Assembly (NCBI RefSeq): GCF_001592945.1
Contig: NZ_LRPB01000023.1
Coordinates: 62,001 to 126,000 of the forward strand
From: Roseivirga seohaensis
GTDB lineage: Bacteria > Bacteroidota > Bacteroidia > Cytophagales > Cyclobacteriaceae
Reading direction: 5' to 3'
DNA length: 64,000 nt
Below are positions 37,074 to 46,006 of this stretch, in pieces (position 1 is the stretch's first letter; the number at the start of each line of letters is the position of its first letter). Below the pieces are notes generated by a model. The model made no database searches. It saw only the letters and a program-made list of their open reading frames with translations, and was not told where the DNA came from. The position numbers and the translations under genes are program-made.

Positions 37074-38285
37074 CTAATTTTTTAATACCTCTTTGTAAAC
37101 TTCCAATATTTTGTTTCTATGAATATCTTCACTGAATAGCTCTCTAAAGTGTAGAAGGCTCTTCTTCTTCATTTTTTCCAACCTGTCTGGGCTATTTAAA
37201 ATCAATTCGATTCTATCTACTAATTTATCAACATCTTCATTTGAAATATTATATCCTGTTTCATCATCTATTATTATTATATTTGAACCAAAATTAGAGA
37301 AAACTATTGAAGGTAATCCACAACTCATCGCTTCTATTGAAGGCCTTCCAGGTGCATTCAATCTCGAAGGAAAAATTAGAACATCATGATCACAAAAAAG
37401 GCCTCTTATATCTTCCTGAAACCCAAGTAAGTTTATTTTCCCTTCAAGTTCATTGGATTCAATAAATTTAGTTACATCCTTTTTCCTTATGCTTTTCCTA
37501 ATATTTAAAATATTCAATGTGAAATCTATAATTTTTCTAATAGCGTTTTTGTTTGATTCTTTTATGCCAGCAAACGTAATAACTACATTAAGTTTCCTGT
37601 TTTTTATCAACTTAGCACACGCCAGCACTCGGTCAGGTCCCTTTTCCCAATTTAATCCACCAATATATAGAAGCCTTAGTTCTTCTGTCTGATCTCTAGT
37701 TCTTAGCTCAAAGTCATTATCTTCAATGCTCACAAAGATGTTAGGAACTATATGGGTCTTATAATGAAATTCCTTATTAATTGTGCTTTCTACACAATCA
37801 TCAATAACAATAAGAGCGTCAGCTCTGGCTTTGAGTCCAGAAGATGCAAAGTGGGGGAAACCAATCTGTCTTTGTAAAGACCGTACGTGACATACAATTT
37901 TTGAACATGGAAACGCCTTCTTTAAAACACTTGAAATTGAATTAAAACTAACAATCTCATTAAAATGGATTATATCGAAATGACATTGTGTACTTTTAAA
38001 GCGCTTAAAATCAATACAAAACAATAAATATGCATATAATTCTCTGATTAAAATCAATTTTCTAAAACCACTATATTTACCATACTCTGTGGTGTCATAT
38101 TGAGGAATGGCTTTGAAAGAATGTACTTTTGCGTATTTCTCGAACTTATTAATATGCTCGCAATTTGGTAAAATCAAATGTATTTCAGAAATGCTTTTAT
38201 GGCTGGCTAGTACACGAATAGTTTCGTGCAAACTTCTTAACGAACCACCCCATACACTTACATTATGAATGAAAAGAATTTTCAA
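37074..38285 (-). CDS. Family 4 glycosyltransferase
   Basis: A 403-residue GT-B protein starting at a TTG: MKILFIHNVSVWGGSLRSLHE with the GGSLRSL acceptor loop, LRLLYIGGLNWEKGPDRVLACA, FPSRLNAPGRPSIEAMSCGLPSI with the E-containing donor motif. It lies 6 bases upstream of the FnlA-type gene. Specificity unknown. Confidence 0.85.
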   Translation of the reverse strand: MKILFIHNVSVWGGSLRSLHETIRVLASHKSISEIHLILPNCEHINKFEKYAKVHSFKAIPQYDTTEYGKYSGFRKLILIRELYAYLLFCIDFKRFKSTQCHFDIIHFNEIVSFNSISSVLKKAFPCSKIVCHVRSLQRQIGFPHFASSGLKARADALIVIDDCVESTINKEFHYKTHIVPNIFVSIEDNDFELRTRDQTEELRLLYIGGLNWEKGPDRVLACAKLIKNRKLNVVITFAGIKESNKNAIRKIIDFTLNILNIRKSIRKKDVTKFIESNELEGKINLLGFQEDIRGLFCDHDVLIFPSRLNAPGRPSIEAMSCGLPSIVFSNFGSNIIIIDDETGYNISNEDVDKLVDRIELILNSPDRLEKMKKKSLLHFRELFSEDIHRNKILEVYKEVLKN

Positions 38286-38335
38286 TCTATTCCTTTATTT
38301 AAAAGGCCCTAAAACTAACATTTACACGAACATTC

Positions 38336-39658
38336 TTAAGCCCCATGTAATTTCCACTTAAAATTTACTTTTCTAAAAACGAGAAAAAGAAATAAAAACA
38401 TTATCATATTATATGTAACTAATAATGGGAGCGAAGACCCTATACCAGCACGATTCAAATTATACGCAAAAGTCAGTCCTAAAAAAAGGACAAAGCCGTA
38501 CAACAGAGGTATTTCTCCAAAACATTTACCAATAAAGCAAAGGAGGAAAGCAATTATTATCGCTGGAAACCAAAAAAATAATTTTCCATACACATATATA
38601 TTTTCGGTTAAATAACCGGTTAGAGGAACCCAGAAACCAGGAGTAGATCTTTTTTTTCCAACAATAATTTCTGCTATTTCGTATCCTGCAAGTCCCTTTT
38701 TTAATTCAAACAATCCAAACTTAGGAATCGAAGCTGTAAACATCCAAGTCAAGTGATCTTTCAAATTAACACGCTCATCTTGATCCACTATTCTACTAGA
38801 GGAGGTAGGCAAGGATACTTCTGTATTTATCAATATCTCTGCAGCCACGGTAACATTTAAGTCTTCGTTAAACCCTTTGCTATTAGGGTTTCTAATAACC
38901 TGATATACAAAACTAAAAACTACAAATGAAGGAAAAACTACCAGCGTAATTATTAGTATTCTTCTTCTAATCTCAGGTCTAAATTTCCAAAGCATCATGA
39001 AGAGAAATATTAAGGACAACAAAATTGCGCTTCTTCCAATATAAGCTTTAGAGCAATATTCTAGGTATAGTGGGGCAAATAGGAGTAAAACAAACAGCGG
39101 AATTCTCTTAATCTGCTTTATTAAAACAACCATATAAAATGGATAGATAAGGGAACGAAAATATTTAAAAATCGAATTAAGAAATGTTGTAGATTCTGTC
39201 CCGTCAAATCTACCTTGAAAATCAGCCAAAAGATTAGGCCTAGGGGGAGATATTAAGTTACCTAACTTAAATTCGGGAGTGATAAGATCCAAAACAAAAG
39301 ATGACAAATATCCTACAATGATAAAATTAATAAGGTATCGATTATCAAATATTGACTCCAAGCGATTATTAACGTAAGTAAAGTCTAATTCTTTTAGGCT
39401 AATTATTCTGTTAAAGATGACAATTGACAGACAGAAAACAGTAGCAAAAATTAGAAAATAGTGTTGATAATTATCCGCCAACCCAAACTTAAAGCCATAA
39501 CCTAAGCCTGAATAGAAGAAGAACCCACCAAAAAACATTACAAACAAAAGTCTCAATGTGCTCCCTCGAATAATAAAAATTGTGGTAAAAAAGAGGAGCA
39601 CATATGGAATTAAAACGGCTAAAAGTTTGCTGTAACTATATATCTGAGGATCAAACAT
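38336..39658 (-). CDS. wzy: Wzy-type oligosaccharide repeat-unit polymerase
   Basis: A 440-residue membrane protein with about 11-12 helices and one long polar loop (about 255-340, NPNSKGFNEDLNVTV...RSTPGFWVPLTGY). The C-terminal helices with YGKLFFWFPAIIIAFLLC and YNLNRAGIGSSLP fit the variable Wzy/EpsG-like polymerases of O-antigen and capsule loci. Wzy proteins share little sequence, so the call rests on topology and on being the only such protein in a locus that has Wzx, Wzz and Wza. Confidence 0.75.
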   Translation of the reverse strand: MFDPQIYSYSKLLAVLIPYVLLFFTTIFIIRGSTLRLLFVMFFGGFFFYSGLGYGFKFGLADNYQHYFLIFATVFCLSIVIFNRIISLKELDFTYVNNRLESIFDNRYLINFIIVGYLSSFVLDLITPEFKLGNLISPPRPNLLADFQGRFDGTESTTFLNSIFKYFRSLIYPFYMVVLIKQIKRIPLFVLLLFAPLYLEYCSKAYIGRSAILLSLIFLFMMLWKFRPEIRRRILIITLVVFPSFVVFSFVYQVIRNPNSKGFNEDLNVTVAAEILINTEVSLPTSSSRIVDQDERVNLKDHLTWMFTASIPKFGLFELKKGLAGYEIAEIIVGKKRSTPGFWVPLTGYLTENIYVYGKLFFWFPAIIIAFLLCFIGKCFGEIPLLYGFVLFLGLTFAYNLNRAGIGSSLPLLVTYNMIMFLFLFLVFRKVNFKWKLHGA

Positions 39659-39661
39659 GTT

Positions 39662-40882
39662 TTAGTTTAAAAGCTCGTATGCCTCTATTAGTTTACTAGC
39701 CTCAGCTTCCCAGCTTACTTCTTGAGCCAACAAGTTTGCATTTCTGCGATATAATTCCTGATTATCTTTATCCAGAATCGTCAGAATTTTCATTCTAACA
39801 TCATCGACAGAAGATTCTCTCACAGTTTCACCAATTTTACCGATACCATTGCCATAAATATAAACTGGAAATGTTTCATTATGGCTTGCTAAAACAGGTG
39901 TCCTGGCCATAATTGACTGATATAATTTATTTGGAGCGTTATTAGTCTGATTAAAAGATTGATCACTTTGATATAAGAGCATAGAAACATCAGCTCCATT
40001 CAAATAATGAACAATTTCATCTGGAGAATATGGCCCAATAAACAACACCCTTTTTATAGCATTTTTCAGTCCTTTTTTTTCGGCATAATTTTTCAAATGA
40101 TTCTTAAACTCATCTAACCTGCCAACCCCCATAATTAGGAAAACACAGTCGTTCATTGACTCATGCTCCAATGCTTCGAGCACAATCTCAACACCTCTTA
40201 ACCAAGGAATGACATAGCCTACATACATAATAACCTTTTGATCGTACCTCAGGGCAAACTCTGTCCTTAAACGTTCGCGGTCTATATGGTCATAAGGAAT
40301 ATATTTTGGCCGATTAGCAATTTCCAAAACAGGTTTATTATGCAGTTTTTGCATTTTAAGCTTAATATCCTCATTGACAGTAATATTCAACGAAGAATTA
40401 GAAACTATGAATTTTTCATATTTAGATAAAATACCAACTCGGTTGGGCCCATGTCTATGTATTTCATTTTCATGAGCATCATAAACCAACTTTCCACCAT
40501 AAATAAATTTCCCAACCCAAGCGAATAAACCAGGCTCCAAGTCATGAATATGATAATACTCTGCCTTATTTGTAATTAAGACATACAGAAGTTTGAAAGT
40601 CAACTCAATACTCATAAAAGTATGATACAAAGGCTTCCATATATTGTTGAACTTTTTAGTCCATAAAAGAATAGCAATGGTTTGGATGCCATGCATATCT
40701 CTATTGTAGTTTTCCTGAGCCTCTGTTAAATTCTTGATTCCAGATAAATATCGTTGATCCTCCAAGTATATGTTTTTAACCAAATAACCTGCATCCCTTA
40801 AAGCCTGAGCTTCCTTTTGAATTCTTGCATCAAATAACATTGGCGAAAAACTCAACATACAAACTCTTTTTTTTACAGACAT
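39662..40882 (-). CDS. Family 4 glycosyltransferase
   Basis: A 406-residue GT-B protein: VCMLSFSPMLFDARIQKEAQAL, HIHDLEPGLFAWVGKFIYGGKLVYDAHE (the HxHD...YDAHE pattern typical of this GT4 subgroup), VMYVGYVIPWLRGVEIVLEAL and NNAPNKLYQSIMARTPVLASH. It probably adds a hexosamine or uronate to the lipid-linked unit of the second locus. Two bases after the polymerase start region and 40 bases after the amidotransferase gene. Confidence 0.85.
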   Translation of the reverse strand: MSVKKRVCMLSFSPMLFDARIQKEAQALRDAGYLVKNIYLEDQRYLSGIKNLTEAQENYNRDMHGIQTIAILLWTKKFNNIWKPLYHTFMSIELTFKLLYVLITNKAEYYHIHDLEPGLFAWVGKFIYGGKLVYDAHENEIHRHGPNRVGILSKYEKFIVSNSSLNITVNEDIKLKMQKLHNKPVLEIANRPKYIPYDHIDRERLRTEFALRYDQKVIMYVGYVIPWLRGVEIVLEALEHESMNDCVFLIMGVGRLDEFKNHLKNYAEKKGLKNAIKRVLFIGPYSPDEIVHYLNGADVSMLLYQSDQSFNQTNNAPNKLYQSIMARTPVLASHNETFPVYIYGNGIGKIGETVRESSVDDVRMKILTILDKDNQELYRRNANLLAQEVSWEAEASKLIEAYELLN

Positions 40883-40922
40883 CTTCTAATAAGTTTTCAG
40901 TAATAGCATCTAAAGTATTATG

Positions 40923-42053
40923 TTATCTAATGCCTTTCCTCTTTAAGAATTGATTGAGCTTAACTTTTGCCTTAACTAAACTCTCGTTATTTGGGTAATC
41001 TTTGTAAGAGTGTTTAGGTTGGTCAATTATTTTTTTGAACTCATTTAGGCTAAAACCCAACTTATCAGCAACATATTCTATATCTCCCTCAATTGTAGAA
41101 GGGTCGTATGGTGATTTTCTAAGCTCTTCTAGAGCCTCTTCTCTAGTACAAGAGCCTGCTAGAATCATTGAAGACAAATGAGCTTTACGTTTATCATATC
41201 CGAATTTCTCGGGGAGATAGTAAGATTGGAAAAATTTTGTAAAACGTGATTCGTGATGTTTTCCTCCGTAATAGGTGAAACCTACCTCTTTCTCTAACAC
41301 ACTAATGGCCTCATCCTTATCGTATGGCATATAGTTTAATAACCTCGCTACTTTCATTTTTCTTACGAAAGGAAAATAGAATTGATACTTAAAAAAACTT
41401 ATCACAGGATAATTTTTAAGTCTACGTTTCTCTCCAAATAGTTTATGTACTGCTCTTAAGTGCTTTCCGTCCATCGCGCTATAACCCCAAGCTTCTGGCA
41501 AAATCGATTCGGTAGCAATATTTCCTCCATGCAAAACCCATTGAATATTATTCTTTATGGCATAGGTGTAAAGAGCTGCAAAGAATGCGTGATCTTGAGG
41601 AGTATCTTGATTGGCCACTCCAGCCTTAAAAAATGCTCTTTGGACATCTTTCATTTCTTCCCAATCAACAACGTGTGTATATAGGTCAATACCACATTTA
41701 GTTACAATGTTTTGAATATTCTTCACCGCTAATTCTGAGTTCCACCCAGCATCAACATGAACGGCCAAAATACGCAAGCCTAACTGACTGGCCTTGTACG
41801 CCAGATAGGAACTATCTACACCGCCACTTAAACCAATTATACAATCATATTTCTTATTTTTACCCTCATATTTAATCTTACTAACAATCTCCTTTATCTT
41901 TCTTTCCCCCTCTTTATTTGGAAACCAGTTTTTTGAAATGAAATTGTCAAACTTTTCGCAGTAATGACATTCTCCCATCTTGTCAAAACTAATATCCGGA
42001 TCAGTAGTGTCCATTACCGTCCTTGTGCACATTTGGTATTCTAGGTTTAACAT
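40923..42053 (-). CDS. N-acetyl sugar amidotransferase (WbpG/WbuX/LfnA/PseA family)
   Basis: A 376-residue ATP-PPase: N-terminal cysteines Cys9, Cys29 and Cys32 (MCTRTVMDT, ECHYC) that likely bind zinc, the PP-loop SGGVDSS (76-82), and HGGNIATESILPEAWGY. This family turns an N-acetyl group into an N-acetimidoyl (acetamidino) group, as WbpG does for ManNAc3NAcA in Pseudomonas aeruginosa and WbuX/LfnA do for L-FucNAc. It needs ammonia from a HisH-like glutaminase with a HisF-like partner, and both are encoded next to it (42068-43451). Which sugar it acts on here is unknown, since both candidate substrates are made by the locus. Confidence 0.88.
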   Translation of the reverse strand: MLNLEYQMCTRTVMDTTDPDISFDKMGECHYCEKFDNFISKNWFPNKEGERKIKEIVSKIKYEGKNKKYDCIIGLSGGVDSSYLAYKASQLGLRILAVHVDAGWNSELAVKNIQNIVTKCGIDLYTHVVDWEEMKDVQRAFFKAGVANQDTPQDHAFFAALYTYAIKNNIQWVLHGGNIATESILPEAWGYSAMDGKHLRAVHKLFGEKRRLKNYPVISFFKYQFYFPFVRKMKVARLLNYMPYDKDEAISVLEKEVGFTYYGGKHHESRFTKFFQSYYLPEKFGYDKRKAHLSSMILAGSCTREEALEELRKSPYDPSTIEGDIEYVADKLGFSLNEFKKIIDQPKHSYKDYPNNESLVKAKVKLNQFLKRKGIR

Positions 42054-42067
42054 CTATAGAATATAGT

Positions 42068-42832
42068 TTACTTTTGGAACAATTTTTCTAAATCTGAAAT
42101 TTGGGGATAAGTTATCAAAACCGCCTTATGTATACCGTGAAAAACAAATATACTTCCAGCTGCAACTGCTGACGCCCCACCATTTTTAATAGCGCTAGCA
42201 AAATCTTCAATGGAGCCAGCTCCCCCACAAGCCACAACAGGAACATTAACCACCTCTGAAATAAGCTTGATTAAAGTAGTATCGTAACCTTTAAATGTTC
42301 CGTCTCTATCGATTGAGTGTATAATAATCTCACCTACGCTAAGTTTTTCAAGCTCTTTTGCTAAACTTACTGGATCTTGTTTAAGCCCTTTAGTTCCAGA
42401 AAAAGTATAACATTCATACTTTCCCCAAAAGTTCTTTTTAACGTCTATACTAGCCACTATACTTTGAGAACCTATTTCAGAGGCAATCTCACTTATTAAA
42501 TTTCTATTATTTTTTATTACTGAATTAACAATTATTTTCTCAACACCAAGTGAGAGTACTTCCTTTGCCTGTTTTAACGTAGTTATTCCACCTCCATAAC
42601 CAACTGGCATAAAGGCTTGAGTTGCCATTTTCTCAATTAACTTTAGATTAGGCTTTTTATTTAGGGTGCTAGCTTCCACATCTAAAATAACGATCTCATC
42701 AACCTCCTTTTCATTGAAAATTTTAATTGCGTTAATTGGATCTCCCACATAGCGATAGCTTTTGAAATTAACTGACTTATATAAGCCATCACCTTTTATT
42801 AATAGAGTGGGAATTACCCTAGTATTTAGCAT
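42068..42832 (-). CDS. HisF-like partner of the sugar amidotransferase
   Basis: A 254-residue TIM barrel related to the cyclase of histidine synthesis: RVIPTLLIKGDGLYKSVNF, MPVGYGGGITTLKQAKEVL, VASIDVKK, IIHSIDRDGTFKGYD, VPVVACGGAGSIEDF. Residue 11, the first catalytic Asp of true HisF, is Leu here (TLLIKGDG instead of CLDVKDG), while the second (SID) remains. This agrees with a role in channelling ammonia to WbpG-type enzymes rather than making imidazole-glycerol phosphate. Overlaps the HisH-like gene by 14 bases. Confidence 0.87.
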   Translation of the reverse strand: MLNTRVIPTLLIKGDGLYKSVNFKSYRYVGDPINAIKIFNEKEVDEIVILDVEASTLNKKPNLKLIEKMATQAFMPVGYGGGITTLKQAKEVLSLGVEKIIVNSVIKNNRNLISEIASEIGSQSIVASIDVKKNFWGKYECYTFSGTKGLKQDPVSLAKELEKLSVGEIIIHSIDRDGTFKGYDTTLIKLISEVVNVPVVACGGAGSIEDFASAIKNGGASAVAAGSIFVFHGIHKAVLITYPQISDLEKLFQK

Positions 42833-43451
42833 GATCAGAAAGCATTAAATTCTTAAATAAACTCAAACCATATTTATGGCTCTTCTCTGGATGAAATTGA
42901 AAACCCGTAATATTAGAAGTATGAAATGCCGAAGTGAATTTATCACTGTAATATGTAGACATCAAAACATCAGTGGTCAACTCACATTGTACATAAAAGC
43001 TATGCACAAAGTAGAACTTTAATGGCTCAGGTAAACCTTTACAGATATAATTATCCCTCTTCGCTAATTCGACCTGATTCCAACCCATGTGGGGTATTCT
43101 TTGCTGGAAATTGTAGCTTAGCTTGCTAAAATGCTTCGTTGTCGCATTAACTAAACCTAAGCCAGGCAGGTTGCCTTCCTCACTTCCCTTAGTCATTAGT
43201 TGCATGCCAAGACAAATACCAGTTATTGGTATTTCCTTATTTTGGGCTAATTCCTTGAGCAGTTCAGAGAGACCACTTTGATTAAGTTTTGACATTCCCT
43301 TATCAAATGACCCTACACCAGGAAGAATAATATGGTCTGAATCTCTAATAATCTTACGATCATTTGTCACAATAGATTTTAAGTTTAATACCTTTAGCAT
43401 ATTTGATATCGAACCTAAATTACCCATTCCGTAATCTACAATAGCTATCAT
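42819..43451 (-). CDS. HisH-like glutaminase partner of the sugar amidotransferase
   Basis: A 210-residue class I glutamine amidotransferase from the ATG at 43449-43451 (a TTG lies 6 bases earlier). MIAIVDYGMGNLGSISNML, ILPGVGSFDKGM, nucleophile Cys80 in GICLGMQLM and His187/Glu189 in FQFHPEKS: the catalytic triad is complete. It releases ammonia from glutamine and passes it through the HisF-like barrel. No other histidine genes are nearby, so a dedicated polysaccharide role is likely (compare HisH2 and WbuY). Confidence 0.88.
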   Translation of the reverse strand: MIAIVDYGMGNLGSISNMLKVLNLKSIVTNDRKIIRDSDHIILPGVGSFDKGMSKLNQSGLSELLKELAQNKEIPITGICLGMQLMTKGSEEGNLPGLGLVNATTKHFSKLSYNFQQRIPHMGWNQVELAKRDNYICKGLPEPLKFYFVHSFYVQCELTTDVLMSTYYSDKFTSAFHTSNITGFQFHPEKSHKYGLSLFKNLMLSDHAKY

Positions 43452-43457
43452 TTTCAA

Positions 43458-44723
43458 TTATCTTTCTTTGGAAAATCTATAAGACATTAAAATATATATA
43501 ATATATAAAAAGCTATAACTTAAAGAAAAAGACCACAAAGCCAACTCAGGGTTATTTAATTTACCTCCGGCCCAAAAGGAAACTATGGTAACAACAGCTA
43601 AGCAAACCTGCCATATCAAATCATACTTTTGTTTGCCAACAACGTATAACACATAACTCAAAGGACTTGCAATGAATCTAAGTGCGAACATAAAAGAAAG
43701 AATGCTGGCATACCTACCTGATTCATACCATTCAGCCCCAAAGATAAAAGCAAATAGCTGGGGGGCTATAAGTGCTAAAACCGCAAATGAAGGAATTGAT
43801 ATTAATGATAACTTCTTAAGAGTTTTTAAGTATATAGGTCTGCATGAACCAAATTTATTATAATCTTCTGATGCCCTTTGGCGAAAAACTTCTGTAAATG
43901 ATGAGGCTATCAACCCAAGTGGGAGAGACAAAATCCTTTGAGTGAAGCCGAAGTATCCAGCGGTTCCCTCGGAAAAAAACCTAATCATCATAACTATAGG
44001 AACATGATTAGAAAACGAATTAATTGAATCAGCCAACAATGAATACTTAGGGAATTTAGAGTATTCTTTAGCGGTATTCAAATAATTTCGAGGTGTCTGC
44101 AAGTTATATAGTTTCTTTAATTTTCGCTTTAAAAAAATAACAGAGGTAACCCCCCCCACGAAATTACCCCAAATTAGCCCTCCAGTAATTTTACTTATAC
44201 CCATTATCACCTGAGTCACAGACATGCTTATTGTCTTTCCCATTTTGTTCAATGCCACAACTTTAAATTTTTTTAGTCTGGCTGTATATAAAATGAGGGT
44301 TTGTTGATAAATAGCCAAAAAAGTGTATACAGGTATCCAGTAAAGCCAATGTCTGTCTTTAGGATTCAGTCCTAAAATATCTCCCACAGCATCGTGTGCA
44401 GTAAGAACAACAATACCTAGAATCAAACAAAATATAAAACCTAAAAAATGTGCAATAGCCACAAGATTTCTCGCGACAACATTATCATTGGGAATCATGA
44501 TTGCCACCTCGTAACGCCCAGAGCCAACAACAGCACAAAAGCTAATAACGGACATAACCAAAGTGAAAACACCTATATCTTCAGGCGTATAAACCCGAGT
44601 AATTATTGGTGAAACTAGGACAGGTACTGCTTGAGCAATAGCTGTACCAAACATGACAGTGGCTACATTTTTAGTAAACTCCGATTGTCCCTTTCTTATT
44701 GACTTGAGTTTATCAAACAGCAC
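43458..44723 (-). CDS. wzx: Wzx-type lipid-linked repeat-unit flippase
   Basis: A 421-residue MOP-superfamily protein with about 12 helices, starting at a GTG. The N-terminus KNVATVMFGTAIAQAVPVLVSPIITRVYTPEDIG is the lipopolysaccharide/capsule flippase signature. It flips the undecaprenyl-linked unit of the second locus. It begins 6 bases from the HisH-like gene. It differs strongly from the flippase at 10865-12301, as expected for different substrates. Confidence 0.87.
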   Translation of the reverse strand: MLFDKLKSIRKGQSEFTKNVATVMFGTAIAQAVPVLVSPIITRVYTPEDIGVFTLVMSVISFCAVVGSGRYEVAIMIPNDNVVARNLVAIAHFLGFIFCLILGIVVLTAHDAVGDILGLNPKDRHWLYWIPVYTFLAIYQQTLILYTARLKKFKVVALNKMGKTISMSVTQVIMGISKITGGLIWGNFVGGVTSVIFLKRKLKKLYNLQTPRNYLNTAKEYSKFPKYSLLADSINSFSNHVPIVMMIRFFSEGTAGYFGFTQRILSLPLGLIASSFTEVFRQRASEDYNKFGSCRPIYLKTLKKLSLISIPSFAVLALIAPQLFAFIFGAEWYESGRYASILSFMFALRFIASPLSYVLYVVGKQKYDLIWQVCLAVVTIVSFWAGGKLNNPELALWSFSLSYSFLYIIYILMSYRFSKER

Positions 44724-44791
44724 AGTCTATCACATACTTAGGATTAAAATCAAAAAGGAAACGGCAAACAATTGGAAGATATTTCACCTAC

Positions 44792-45910
44792 TTACAAGTC
44801 TTGAAGGTACACATGAAATTTAGAAGTAACTATCTGAAGGATAGGCTTGAACAAAACAAAACCAAAACCAAATATCACTCCGAAAATTGTCCACAAAATC
44901 ACAATCAAGAGTCTTTTAGGTTTAGATTTTTGAATAGGAACAAATACAGGCTCTATTGTCATAAAAAGGGGGGTATCCTCCTTTACTTGAATTTTTTGGG
45001 TTTCTAGTTGAGTTGAAAGCTCAGTATAAACCTGTCGAACAACATCATACTCCGACTCCAAGCGCTCCAAACTCACCTTACTAGACTGAGTTGTTAAATT
45101 AAAATTTTTATCCCTTAATTTTGCCAGCGAATCCTGAATTAATTCGTATTCATTCTTTTTTTCATAATACCTCTCTTGAATAAATTCTAATTTTTCCTGT
45201 GCCTTTGCACTCTTTAACAAAATAATAGTATTCTGTAATTCCTCTTGTGCCTTCAACACCAAGTCAGCCGCGGCATTAGGATCGGGTAGTGAGGCTGAAA
45301 TTTTTACATATCCATCAAATTCATTCACAGAAATCTCAAGCTGATTATTCATTACCCTAATTACACTAAGTTCATCAAATGTCAAATGACCAAAGTCATC
45401 ATTAATATCTGAACTGACAACTTCAGATTCATTTGATTTTAACATCTTAATAATTTGCTCAGGCAGCTGAATTGTAAACCTCTTGATATATCCTAACAAA
45501 TCAGGTTTATCAATAGTGGTATAATAATCATAAAGACTAATTGGTTCATCAAATTCTGAAAATTCTAGTTTAGTATGTATTATCCTTTTTTGAAAATCGA
45601 GACTCTCCAAAACCTTTGGGTAAAGGGTATATGGTATTTGCGTGCTACTTGTGAAGTCTGTCATATTTATCCCTGCAATCGCAGCCAAACCACCTAAGCC
45701 CTTACCTAGCCCTTGTGAAGAGGACTGAGGAACAAAAGTTACAGAGGTAGAGAATTCCTTTTTAGAGAAGATGGCTACAAAAATTCCAAATACACTAAAA
45801 ATACTCACTATCAAAAGTGCCTTCTTTCGTAATCTCCATGAAAATTTCAATACTGAAGACATACTAATCAATGTTTCACCATTCACTTGCTTAGAAAAAT
45901 TGGTATTCAT
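44792..45910 (-). CDS. wzz: Wzz-type polysaccharide chain-length determinant, no kinase domain
   Basis: A 372-residue co-polymerase: first membrane helix (about 33-49, ALLIVSIFSVFGIFVAIF), periplasmic FVPQSSSQGLGKGLGGLAAIAGINM, a coiled-coil region (about 230-300, EKLEFIQERYYEKKNEYEL), the proline region EPVFVPIQKSKPKR and a second helix near 332-355. It is a paralog of the protein at 27819-28901 and also lacks a BY-kinase domain. It works with the Wza-like exporter at 47185-49812. Confidence 0.85.
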   Translation of the reverse strand: MNTNFSKQVNGETLISMSSVLKFSWRLRKKALLIVSIFSVFGIFVAIFSKKEFSTSVTFVPQSSSQGLGKGLGGLAAIAGINMTDFTSSTQIPYTLYPKVLESLDFQKRIIHTKLEFSEFDEPISLYDYYTTIDKPDLLGYIKRFTIQLPEQIIKMLKSNESEVVSSDINDDFGHLTFDELSVIRVMNNQLEISVNEFDGYVKISASLPDPNAAADLVLKAQEELQNTIILLKSAKAQEKLEFIQERYYEKKNEYELIQDSLAKLRDKNFNLTTQSSKVSLERLESEYDVVRQVYTELSTQLETQKIQVKEDTPLFMTIEPVFVPIQKSKPKRLLIVILWTIFGVIFGFGFVLFKPILQIVTSKFHVYLQDL

Positions 45911-45963
45911 ATATGTTACTCTTTATCCAAACTAAAATCTCATATCACGATGAAACTCTTTAG

Positions 45964-45971
45964 CAAATATA
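45964..45971 (-). promoter_or_regulatory. Candidate internal -7 box before the second wzz
   Basis: The minus strand reads TATATTTG about 54 bases before the Wzz ATG. The sequence just upstream of it is a 7-bp inverted repeat (45973-45991), which would fall between -33 and -7. No TTTG at -33. Confidence 0.3.
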
Positions 45972-45972
45972 C

Positions 45973-45991
45973 CAGTAAAGTATGTTTACTG
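45973..45991. repeat. 7-bp inverted repeat in the wzz-epimerase gap
   Basis: CAGTAAA, 5-base spacer GTATG, TTTACTG. It lies between the 2-epimerase stop (46007) and the candidate -7 box for wzz. It could be an operator or a weak hairpin; no U-tract follows on the minus strand, so a terminator is unlikely. Confidence 0.6.
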
Positions 45992-46006
45992 TCGATAATA
46001 CTATTA

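Noticed and set aside
42068-43451. HisH- and HisF-like genes as part of a histidine biosynthesis operon
   Set aside because: No other his gene is present, the HisF-like protein lacks its first catalytic Asp, and the neighbour is a WbpG-type amidotransferase.
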